From: Boletus sp. NGJ
Lineage: Eukaryota > Basidiomycota > Agaricomycetes > Boletales > Boletaceae
NCBI GenBank assembly: GCA_019096195.1
Contig: JAGTXK010000219.1
Span: forward strand, 806,001-870,000
Direction: 5' to 3'
DNA: 64,000 nt
A model generated the notes under the pieces. It was not told the DNA's origin, searched no databases, and saw only the letters and a list, made by a program, of their open reading frames with translations. Below, in pieces: positions 12,062 to 23,094 of this stretch (positions within the stretch are counted from its first letter, which is position 1; each line of letters starts with the position of its first letter). Position numbers and translations under genes: made by a program.

Positions 12062-12310
12062 CCCACCTATCACCTATTTCCATTTAACTGGTACATCGTC
12101 TTGAAGAGTTCTCAATACCATGCCTTTGACCTGTGAAATCGGTGAAAATGTTTTAGCTGCTCTTATTGAGTGCATGGAGGATGGGTAAGGCTCGTGATGT
12201 GTTTGGTTGCTGATTGCTTGTAGACCCGACCTTAACATTATCGTCGGATGGCTGAGCGCCCTGCATGGGTACCTCCTCGGAGGTTGGCATTTTTGAAATG
12301 CATTCCTCAA

Positions 12311-13170
12311 TCAGTTTCTGCAACCGAATTCAGTGTCGTCAACAACGATGAATCCCGCGTACTAGCCTCTCTAGCGCCACCCCTGATGCCAACCAGGTAC
12401 TTGATCACAAGTGGAATGTAATTTTCGGGTACCTTTGTAACTCTAAACGTGACGTTGAACGGTAACAAGAACCTTGGAGCTTACAGCCTGCTCCGACCAG
12501 ACATTGCGTAGCAGCCAGTTCTGTCTGGCTTTGTTGAACTTCCAGACTTTGCTTCCTCGGCATCGTTCATAAGCATACGACAAAGCTAATGCGAACTTGA
12601 GGATATAATCAGTCTTAGGCACGATTGACACCTACCTTTGCGAGATTGCTCTGATAGTGACTTGTCGATGGCGGGATCTAAGTAAGGCAGACGATGCTAC
12701 ATCCCTAGCGTTTAGAACTCTCCTATCTTATTTTCTATATCACTTACCATCTGATCTTCCTCTCGATGTTTTTTGTTTCTTTGAAGCTCGAGTTCAGTGG
12801 CATCAGTCTCAAAATTAACGGACTCGTCGGGTATTGCATCACGGTCGGTCCGTTTTCGCTTCCTTGACACTTTCACTTTGCTAAGCGTATTTGGTGGCAT
12901 GTTGGGTAGTGTCCTACTACTAGACACTTGATCCTCAGCCCTCTGAGGCATCGTGGAATCCTTCATCAATTCAAATTTTTGCGATAGAATGGTCTAAGCG
13001 GTGGTGACCTTCGCAAAGGTCAGCTTTTCCCGACTTTTTGCCTTTCCTTACCTGCAACCCTTTAAGTTCCTCTCGCTCGGACTTTCGGTGTTTTTTAGTA
13101 ACTCCTTGATATTTTCCTCGGACATTAGCCGTTACTGTATCTATATGCTGGGTAGTAATTACAACACCCA
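12311..13170 (-). CDS. WKF-domain protein (C7orf50 / Rbp95-like), 5' end unresolved
   Basis: The C-terminal half carries the WKF signature: KVWKFNKARQNWLLRNVW, then, after a short intron (about 12432-12486), AVPENYIPLVIKYLVGIRGG and a stop at 12311-12313. This matches the WKF domain of human C7orf50 and yeast Rbp95 (YCR016W), nucleolar factors that bind pre-60S particles. Upstream exons encode a Lys/Arg-rich nuclear-type region (KVKVSRKRKRTDRD) and, joined through an intron ending near 13007, TILSQKFELMKD. Further 5' the frame with GVTKKHRKSEREELKGLQ fits the phase but has no ATG, so the first exon is unresolved between about 13050 and 13300; an alternative ATG reads MSEENIKELLKN in a frame that does not join cleanly. 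The gene is divergent from ARL1. Confidence 0.68.
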
Positions 13171-13323
13171 CCGATGAGGACCGGATCTAAAGGGAAAGTG
13201 AACAAGACTAGTAAATGTGGGAGGTGAAGACTTCCGGCATTTGCCACCTCTCACGCTCGGGTGTGAAAACTACATCCAAATCAATTGTGCCCGTACGGCT
13301 TGCTCTTCGCTATTTTCTCCTCC

Positions 13324-14199
13324 ATGGGTCTCACTTTCTCTTCGCTGCTTAACTCGTTTGCATCACTGGTGCGATGGAGCAAGGACCAGGATGTCCGTAT
13401 ATTAATGCTTGGTCTTGATTCGGCAGGGAAGGTATGTTGTATGAGCTAGTATCGATCGGCAACCTCCTATGTCTTACACGTGCGTATAGACCACGATACT
13501 GTACAGGTTGCAGGTATGAGTTCTTGGGTTCCAAAACTAGGCTCTCTTATAATCACGAGCAAGATTGGTGAAGTTGTTTCGACAATACCTAGTAAGTACT
13601 TGGTAGCTTAGCTGGTTAGGGTAGCTGACGTATGTGGACTCGAAGCAATCGGGTTTAATGTTGAGACCGTGGAGGTGCGTCAAAGTTCCAACACCCTGTT
13701 GGCACTTGTTCTGACTTGTACCAGTACAAGAACATCAAGTTCCAAGTATGGGATCTTGGTGGACAGTCGAGCATCCGGTGAGGGCACATTCTGCATTTGG
13801 ATACGGTACGCGAGTTGACCCCATGTAGACCGTATTGGAGGTGTTACTTTCCCAATACATCTGCAATCATTTATGTTATAGATTCATCCGATCATTCTCG
13901 CCTCGGAACCTCACGAAGCGAGTTGTTGACCATGCTCTCGGAGGATGAACTGAGTGGTGTACCTCTCCTCGTGTTCTGCAACAAACAAGACGTAGATGGC
14001 GCGCTGAAACCGGAAGAAATCAGCGAACAATTGGGACTTGCGGGCGCGGAGACTGCGAGACAGTGGAGTGTGCGCGGCAGTTGTGCCACGAAAGGCGAAG
14101 GTTTAGAAGAAGGTCTCGATTGGTGAGTGATTCTTGTCCTCGACTCCGCCCTGCTCATCAGTTGCGTTCAGGCTGGTGAACGCGATCCAAAAGAAATAG
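13324..14199 (+). CDS. ARL1: ADP-ribosylation factor-like GTPase ARL1
   Basis: Small GTPase that recruits GRIP-domain golgins at the trans-Golgi. Start MGLTFSSLLNSF gives Gly2 for N-myristoylation. Nucleotide-binding motifs are MLGLDSAGK plus T across the first intron (G1), TIPTIGFNVETVEYKN (switch I), WDLGGQSSIRPYWR (switch II), FCNKQD (G4) and SCATKGEGLEEGLDW (G5). The YWRCYF segment and QSSIRP favour ARL1 over ARF1. At least five introns split it, one just after the P-loop and another inside switch I (about 13591-13647). Stop TAG at 14197-14199. Length is about 180 aa, as expected. Two differences from typical ARL1: SAGK instead of GAGK in the P-loop and Cys before ATKG; both are tolerated in the family. 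Confidence 0.95.
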
Positions 14200-15768
14200 A
14201 ATCGGTTTCTTAGATCTCGCATCATCTTCTTACATCCTCGCACAGTTGATCTTGGTCGAGTATTGGTATACCCGCTGTGTAACTAAGCACGTATCCTAAT
14301 TACTTTTTAATTCGAGCCCATATCCAGGTTGAGCGCCGAGCGTTGACTGCTTGTCGCCGGTCGATCAATATAGCGCGAGGCAAACTCCAAATTCATGCCC
14401 TCTGCTATAGCTTTCCATGTCACTTGTCAATAATGCAAGGCACATGTCGTGCTGGCCATCGGTATGTTGCTCTGTGAATGAACAATTTCTCCATTGACTT
14501 GCCCCGTCATAGTAGCATTTAGATCTAGACGCACAAAATCCACCCTCTTGCAGTGAACTGCCAGTACCGCTGGTCAGTCGTGCCATTACCTTTTTTGTAC
14601 GAACTAACGACGATACAAGTCGTAGCGGGACAAAAGCTGGATGCATTCGCCTACAGGTCGAAATCAAGAAATATGTGTTAACAGTTAATTCGTTACATAT
14701 TCATGACCAACGACTCCTGTCCTTCTCAGCTTGAAGGAGTGATGAGCTTCAGTGTATTTTCGACTGCAACTAAATCTGCCTTACAAACCAAATGTTTGGC
14801 ACACAGTAAGCCAGTGGTGGCAGGCTAAAGTTCGTTGTCTCATCTTCGGTTGCCTTGATGTTATAAGCCACAGTACCCGCTCTTGTCTCTACCTTCTTCG
14901 CTTGCAAATACTCTCTCAGCCGAGCATTCTCGATCTCGTTCGACTGAGAATTGCTCACGATCTTGACCGACCATAACGTTCACCGATTTGGAGGAAACTG
15001 AAACGCTGGCCCTCAATGCGAAGGGCGCGATTGTTCAACGTTGCAACAACCCTTGTGGAGGAGGATGAGTGAGCACAACAGCTGAATAACCTGCACATTT
15101 TCAAGAATTTAAATGATACTCACTCACAGGGAGCGATCCTCAAGAAAAAAAATGGGATGAAATCCATGAGGTATTCCGCTGGTTAACACACTCAACCAAC
15201 TCCTTAAACACGGGAAAGAATATGAGCATACGGAAAGTCGTACATATGGTATCCCAGTTGTCTTGATTTGATCCAGGATGCACTGACTATATAATCCAAG
15301 CTCAAGCGTAGATTAAGATCATCACTTACTCACAAACTCGCTCTTTTCTCCCAATATACTGTCTTTCTCTCGGACGGGATTCCATATTCAGACGGAAAAT
15401 GCAATTTTACACCCGCGTTCGTCGCGGGCTCAAGAGTACTCGCCTACACATCAAGAGGCCCCGTTCCTTATCAGCGACTAATTATTTGAGGTGAGAAAAG
15501 GCGATTCGAGTGTGCCAGCTCCAAGCACAGCAAATGACTTGAATGCCTTTAGCATCTGACATTGTAACTTCAAGAATCGAGACGGATTCAGTTCCGAAAA
15601 TTATGGGACGACGAACCAGTTGGTCACATTTATCACCACACGTGACGATTGACGAACACACTGACACCATTCGTACGCAAAGGGGCTCAACTCCTGTCTT
15701 GCCATCCTCACTCAGGTGTTTGGAGGCGTACTGTACTACAGGTCTGGTGGGATAATGGCCACTCGGAA
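14200..15768. other. 1.57 kb intergenic stretch with a possible short minus-strand gene
   Basis: No gene I can name. On the minus strand, about 15080-14800, a spliced reading gives TRVVATLNNRALRIEGQ and, after a 34-nt candidate intron, NEIENARLREYLQAKK, a helical heptad-like segment; a further upstream minus-strand frame near 15230 begins MLIFFPVFKELVECVN. These look more protein-like than chance but the frames do not join into one convincing model. The rest shows only short open frames. A CACGTGAC motif sits at 15639-15646. Confidence 0.3.
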
Positions 15769-17560
15769 TTACCTCTCGCAAGGATATGCATCCCGTGACC
15801 AACTCCAGTTCCATCTCTCCGCATCAGAATCCGACAAACACTTTTGGTAGACATCGTAATTGGGTCTCCAAACCCGAACGGTACCGTCGTCGGCGCAGGT
15901 TGCCACCATTTCATGTGCCCAATCCACGGCGCCGACCTCTCCTGCCTGTCCACGAAGTTCAACCGCGGTAGCCAATGGTTGCCTGGAATAAGGCGATGCA
16001 GACATGCGTGCGGCATTGCTAACATCGATTAGGAATGAGTTGCTATTCTTTCCGGAGCACCCACTGGCAAGCCACCGTCCACAAGGCGAGCTGGCAAGTC
16101 GAACGTAGAAGGAGGTTCTGAGATTTGGGTGGGTCTCCGCTTCCAATGGTATCAAGGACAGAGATGAGTAATTGTATAGCCTAGAATCAGCTCCAAGTGC
16201 AAAGAGGAGGCCAGACGTTGGTCCAGAACCTGCGCACAAGCTAGAGATTCCGCGTGGGCGACATGATCCGTTCATGGTAGTCGCGTCATGTGGTGACGAC
16301 GAGCAAGGCGATCTCGTCTGTCGTTTGGAGTCTTTCGGTACCGGGAGACGGAGGTCCCACATGTTCAGGATGCTAAGTACTTCATAAGCATGCTGAATCT
16401 TTATATGTGGTTGTGACATACCCATCAAATGATCCACTACTGATCAGAGCATGAGATCGTATGCCGGCATAAAGTATACTGGTGACACTCCGTGGAAGTG
16501 GAGTGATCTTTCTGCGTCCACCGTTCGATTTTCCTTGACCATGTGCGCCATGGACAGTTATGACTGGCTGCAGCACTGGAATGCCATCTCTGACCCCTGT
16601 CGGTGCACGGCAGCTTGCCAATCGTAGGTCCCATACACATATTTGCCCATCTCTACTGCCTGTGCTGAGGATGTCACGGTGAGATGGATCCCATGCGATG
16701 CACTTGACGGAACTAGTGTGAGTCTGAAGCAACTGCAATAGGTTTTGCGTTTCGACAGAACAAATTCGCGTGCTCTTGTCCCCGGACGCTGTTGCAAGCA
16801 TGGAATCATCCAAACTCCATTTCACATCGAAGATACCATTTTGGTGGGGTTGAAAAGTTGTTCGCTGAGGTTCTATGAATAGTAGTAAAGCCCAGGCACC
16901 GGGGAACTGCAAGTAGGCATACCGAAATCCCATTCATGACGTCTGGAAGTATTGAGCAACGACACAGAGCCTTCTTCTGTGGCTACGGCAAGAAGAGGGG
17001 TGCCACAATCCTTGGCACCTATTAGACAACATGGGTGGATTTCTCTGTTCAAACGCTGGATTCTCATACCATGAGAGTATGCGCAAGCATAAGGTGGCGT
17101 CACAAAAGTATGGTCGGCCAGGGAAGAACATCTGAACACGTCAGATCTATGTGAGGATACAAAGGACTGCAGTATAAGGCGGGAAGGCACTTTACACAGA
17201 GGAGAGTGAGCAGTGAGCAGTGTACATCGATACGGCGAGAGAGAGATGCGTACATATGATCCGTGGAGAGCTAGATGGTGGACGCTGAGATGATGTCTGC
17301 AGCAAGCCGAACATTGTATGGCGACGAGCACGACTTTTAATGAAATTAAAGCCCTCCGTGTCGTCGTCACCCTCTTCTTCGTTTGGACGCCTTAGACGTG
17401 GTCGTTTCGTGGGTGTTTCGTCTGGCGTCGGTGGTCTCCGCTTTTCCTCTGGAGGTGTTGGCATCGGATGGCCATGCGTTTGCGGAAGAACATTGGTGCT
17501 GTTCAGCAATACACCCTGGTGGTTGCACTGGCTCATCGTGCTTTCTGGAGTGACGACCAT
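15769..17560 (-). CDS. CDT2: WD40 protein CDT2 (DTL), CRL4 ubiquitin ligase substrate receptor
   Basis: Substrate receptor of Cul4-Ddb1 that drives PCNA-coupled destruction of Cdt1 and other replication regulators. The N-terminal ~90 residues are Pro/Arg-rich and disordered. WD40 blades follow: LLAVATEEGSVSLLNTS; HQNGIFDVKWSLDDSMLATA; SVKCIAWDPSHRDILSTGSR with DGQICVWDLR; then the DTL-typical long loop with VHGAHGQG before SVTSILYAG and LISSGSFDG, completed across an intron near 16430 by MWDLRLP; then HPNLRTSFYVRLASSPCGRW and a final MVATCADDGTVRVWRP. The order and the GAHG loop match DTL rather than other WD40 families. The chosen start MVVTPESTMSQCN (17560) leaves 137 bp to divergent LYS12; an upstream ATG at 17704 would overlap that gene. 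Stop at 15769. Confidence 0.8.
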
Positions 17561-17611
17561 CGCAAAAGGGCGCGTCTGGTACGCGTGCGGTAAGTACTTA
17601 GATGTGGAGAC

Positions 17612-17617
17612 CACGTG
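17612..17617. promoter_or_regulatory. CACGTG E-box in the CDT2 / LYS12 promoter
   Basis: CACGTGAC, i.e. GTCACGTG on the minus strand, matches RTCACGTG. It sits in the 137-bp gap between divergent CDT2 and LYS12, 81 bp upstream of the LYS12 ATG. Binding is inferred. Confidence 0.4.
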
Positions 17618-17697
17618 ACCGCGTATCGACCAACTCATGGTATTGGCTGCCCGACTCGTGCAAAACGCCCACAATTGAGAAACATCGGCCAAGTGTA

Positions 17698-19269
<1,572 letters not shown>

Positions 19270-19635
19270 CTAGGTTGAACCTTGACGTAGGGTTATGGTT
19301 TAGAAATGAAAGCCTCATGTTCTCCGAGTCAGTCCTTGGAGTTCCGTTCTTCCGCATTCCCCACTGCAAGGCCAGGCTAAGATTGGGCCAAGAAGCAAGA
19401 TATAGGCAGCCGCTCGCTGGCCGCATCTGTCTATCTACGCCTCCATTCGTGCTGTGCAGCTGCTAGCAAACGCCGCTGCCACAGCGTCTTCCGAAAAAGC
19501 CCGGTGACTAGGTTTGCATGAGCTCGCATTTAGATCTTCCCATTGAAAGCACGGACACCTCGAGGCTTTCATTTGCTTCGCGTGTTGCATGCGTCATTGT
19601 ACACGAGTCTAGCAATCGCGTACTGTGCACAGAGA
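19270..19635. other. Intergenic region, no gene seen
   Basis: 366 bp between LYS12 and the next plus-strand gene, holding LYS12 3' UTR and the next promoter. No convincing ORF or motif. Confidence 0.4.
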
Positions 19636-21862
19636 ATGGGGAAGCATAACACTACAAAGAAGGGCAAGCAGAAAGATTCTACCCCGGCCGCCACTGCCAG
19701 TGCCCCTCCTCCACCTCCACCCTCTCCGCCCTCTCCGCCCTTACATCCACATCCACCTGCGGTTTCATCCCCGCCTGCTGCGCACCATATCCAGTATCCA
19801 TCTGCAACCATCGACACGATTGAGGAACAAGAAGAATTCGGCGGCCTCTTGGGTGATTTTCTTTCACTGTCACGCGAAACTCTGAGATCATCTCGAGACT
19901 GATAGCCGATATCATTCTCCTCAGGTGGCCCTGTAGAAGATACAGACGACTCATGGCAAGATGTTGGCCGTTCAGCTGATGGCTGGGCGGCTAATGCGCA
20001 CGGAAATAGTAATGGAGACGTGAGTGACGACGGCTGGGAAACCGGTGCTATCGAAGCACCTATGCCCCCATCTCCCCCTCCGCCCCCACCGAAGAAGTTT
20101 GGTGGAGGAAGAGATCACACAAAACCGTACTATCCTCAACAGCGGCACAGACTTCCGTCATCGAACCACCAGAACTCGGCAGGATTTGGTGCTGACGCAG
20201 GCGCTCACAATAGTTCATGGGGTTACGCAAAACCCCAACAACCCCAAGACACCTGGACCCCTGCAAACGGATGGACGGAAGACGGTGGGTGGGGTGACCC
20301 GGACGACCAGGCAAATGGGGACGACGGATGGGGGGCAAATAATGGATGGAATGATGCAAATAGCGGTCGGGGTCAACAACCCCATTCCGCAGCATGGAAC
20401 CACGCTGTATCTGTGCATCCTGCTCATTCCCAAGCAACGCCGCATGTACCGACTAGTGGATGGCAAAGTTGGGGCGAGGAGGCACGGAGACTACCCAAGG
20501 TAACTTTTGATCCCACCATTCCACCCTCCCCGAGCTCCTCTGGGAGCAAGCCAGTTCTATCCCCACTGCAGCGTCCCAGATTTCGAATGTGTTGCTTAAT
20601 AATCCGCAACAGAATCAACAGCCCTATCCAATGCCTGCAAATGCCGGAGCATCGTTCCTCCCCGTGGTTGCGAACAACTGGCAGCAACATCAATCCTCTC
20701 AGCATGGCAACCGACACCAGCAACAGCAGCACGGACGTCATCAGTCCTATGAACACCATAGGCACGACATCAACAAGAACAAAAAGAGCAAACCACAAGA
20801 CCAAAGTGCATCCCCACAGCAGCAGAGCAAGAGCGATAGGCGACGACAGGAAGAGGTACATGATGTGTGGGGACTTGGTGACGGATGGAGTGATTTACAA
20901 GACGAAGAGGAGCAACAAGACATGACACAAGATGGCTGGGGTCGCAGAGTTCATTTCTCCCCGGGTGCGTCACGCGCATCTATGCTTCCTTCTTCCGCCC
21001 CTTCCGCCCCCTCGACTGTTGTCGAAAACTTCACTGTCAATGCTCTGCCGCAGAACAAGCTTGGACTCTCAACGATCCCAATGTCGAAAACACTTTCGTA
21101 TGCTTATTCGGGCTCCACACCATCTACGGAGAGTGAACCAGGTCGCGCGGCGATGCAGCGGATAACGGATATCCAATTTGTTGAGTCACGAGGCGAAGGA
21201 TTGAAGAGTGTGCAACGCGCTTTCTACGGCAAGGAACGCAAGGCTGCGGATCGCTTCCACTGGTTGTTCTCCCCTGAAAAAGACGAACGAGTCTCATCCC
21301 TTTTAAATTGGATAAATTCTATGTCATTCGGGATTGCGTCCTTTGGTGTGAGCTAGTTCATCCCACTGTACTCTTTCAGTTTCTAATGATTCCTTAGTTA
21401 CAAAAATTCCTTCAGACACGAGAACGAGGCGCTTTGATTGTCAATGCTGCTTATCGACCCGTTCATTCACCCAGCGAGCCAACCTTTGATTGGGTCACCT
21501 GGAATCAAATTCAATTGACCATGGATCGGATTTTACAAGAGTCCGTCGGTTACTATAACCCAGCTATGCATATCATAGTCTTTGTCGTCCTCCCTTCACC
21601 TTCTGGAAACAGTGTCGCTATTTGGAGGCGGAAGCTATCTATTCCTAGTAACATCCGCCTAGCCTACCAAGCCCAGATCACTCAGGCAATGGCCTCTTTG
21701 CGCAAGGAATATCCAGTGTTTGTGGACGAGTACGTGCATAAGCAAGGATATCTACGAATTGAATCTGATGACATAGCTAGATTACCAGTTCCACCCAAAC
21801 CGACACCACCACCACCTCCCAAGAAAAAACGAAAGTGGTACAAACTTTGGCTATCCTCATGA
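19636..21862 (+). CDS. Conserved fungal protein with Trp/Gly repeats and a C-terminal globular domain
   Basis: Not assigned to a named function. Start MGKHNTTKKGKQKDST, a basic tip followed by Pro runs (PPPPPPSPPSPP). Residues ~90-260 are low-complexity with repeated Trp-Gly-Asp units (GWTEDGGWGDPDD, DGWGANNGWND). An intron from about 20502 to 20579 joins RRLPK to ISNVLLNNPQ, then a Gln/His-rich stretch. The last ~270 residues are ordered: AMQRITDIQFVESRGEG, FHWLFSPEKDERVSSLLNWI, and after an intron GALIVNAAYRPVH, FDWVTWNQIQLTMDRIL, ending in a polyproline plus basic tip (PPPPPPKKKRKWYKLWLSS). I associate this C-terminal region with uncharacterised fungal proteins annotated with a CcmS-related domain, but that is memory of the pattern, not a search. 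Confidence 0.65.
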
Positions 21863-22167
21863 ATAGTAAGTGCGTATCGAGGAGTGCGCTGTGTGTATGA
21901 CTAGTGAATAATTGAATCATGTACTCGCACGATGCTTGCATCCATTCGTCGGTAGCTTGCTTTATCTTTCTTGATTGTTTTAGTAGCGTGTTTCTGAGCA
22001 ACTGCAACTTTACACATATAGGATCAATAGAATATACGTAGAGTACTATGGCAATGTTCGTTTCCACTGGACGCAAAGTCCTTGGCAGCCCACAAAGGCT
22101 AACTGCGGCAAAGTACACGAACCCGATGCAGGGCAGATATCAAGGCTGCCCCTGAGTGAGATCCGTT
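21863..22167. other. Convergent intergenic region, no gene seen
   Basis: 305 bp between two converging genes. It should contain both 3' UTRs. No ORF with coding character. Confidence 0.4.
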
Positions 22168-22823
22168 TCAAGGGGGCTCGGTGGAATAATCTACCTTGTG
22201 TGGGGTCGGTGGAATCTGTAGCTTGAGAGCTAAAGTACGCAACCTCTCAATGCCATGATTATGGATGGCCGACGATGAGACACCCTGATGGAGCTCCACT
22301 TCGTGCATGAATGCTGCAACATCAGCTAGCGATAAGCCAAGCCGAGGAAATAGATCAAGACGATGTCTGAAGGATGTAAGCATAAGTAGTGAATATAGGT
22401 TGCGCACTGGGATGCACTGGCAGGCAGGGCTTGCCTCGTTAGCTTTCCCTCATCCAAGAGGTTCTGCAGTTCTGCGCGCGTGGCAGACTGGAATGAATTC
22501 AACTGAACTTGAGTCTGTGATATGTCACGACGCAAAAGAGATATTTCGCCCTTGGACCTCTCTATGAGGGATGTAGCACGTGCAAACTCCCCCCGCCTGA
22601 GGGCGATATCGCGTGCAGAGTTGGAGACGAGGTTCTGAAGATCAGCATTTGCAGCGACGAGGTGATCGATCTGCTGCGAGAGGCGGGTGATGCGCCTGCG
22701 GGTGAAAGTATAGGGGACGGCAACGACTGGGACAAGGAGGGCAGTGAGAAGGACGACGGTGGTGATAGCTGGGCGTCTGAGGAGAACGTTGTCCCTCGAT
22801 GGTGTCTCCTTCATGGCAGACAT
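22168..22823 (-). CDS. Single-pass membrane coiled-coil protein, unknown function
   Basis: Start MSAMKETPSRDNVLLRRP, then a hydrophobic helix of ~20 residues (TTVVLLTALLVPVVAVPYTF) ending in Arg-rich TRRRITRL, a positive-inside type anchor. Residues ~45-130 are an extended coiled coil (LSQQIDHLVAANADLQNL, ERSKGEISLLRRDISQTQ). After a GC-AG intron (22367-22434) a short globular tail continues: HRLDLFPRLGLSLADVAAFM and GIERLRTLALKLQIPP. The frame ends at 22168, or may splice further at the GTAGAT after PHK. About 195 aa. The general plan resembles organelle-membrane tethers but I do not recognise the family. It is divergent from the GAR-domain gene with 271 bp between starts. Confidence 0.7.
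22367..22434 (-). other. GC-AG intron
   Basis: 68-nt intron of the membrane coiled-coil gene with donor AACGAG|GCAAGC and acceptor CCTTCAG. Removing it joins GKLTR to HRLDLF in phase; without splicing the frame runs to an early stop after LGLAYR. The C-rich end and the AG|GCAAG context are typical of GC-donor introns. Confidence 0.7.
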
Positions 22824-23094
22824 TGACCGAGCTTAAGCGCTTATTACTGTCATAGGCTGAGAGTCAAAGGGTGTGCTTAGGTAATGCACCAGGCAGACAC
22901 GGTCACGGTCGCACGCTGCGAACACTCTGCAGAAACTGGAGCAGGTCGACGGCAACAACGACGACGACGAGCTGATTAGGTATACGGGTCGACGACCGTC
23001 TGTGCGGGCGATGCGTAGTATCTTTGGCTGATCGATCCGTCTATTGTCCAAACGTCACCCTTCTGACTCGAGGTTGAATCAAGCCCTGATTAGT

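Noticed and set aside
13594-13625. tRNA-like D-arm sequence (TAGCTTAGCTGGTTAGGG)
   Set aside because: No T-arm (GTTCGAATC type) or acceptor stem follows, and the stretch is the intron inside ARL1 switch I, where splicing gives PTIGF.
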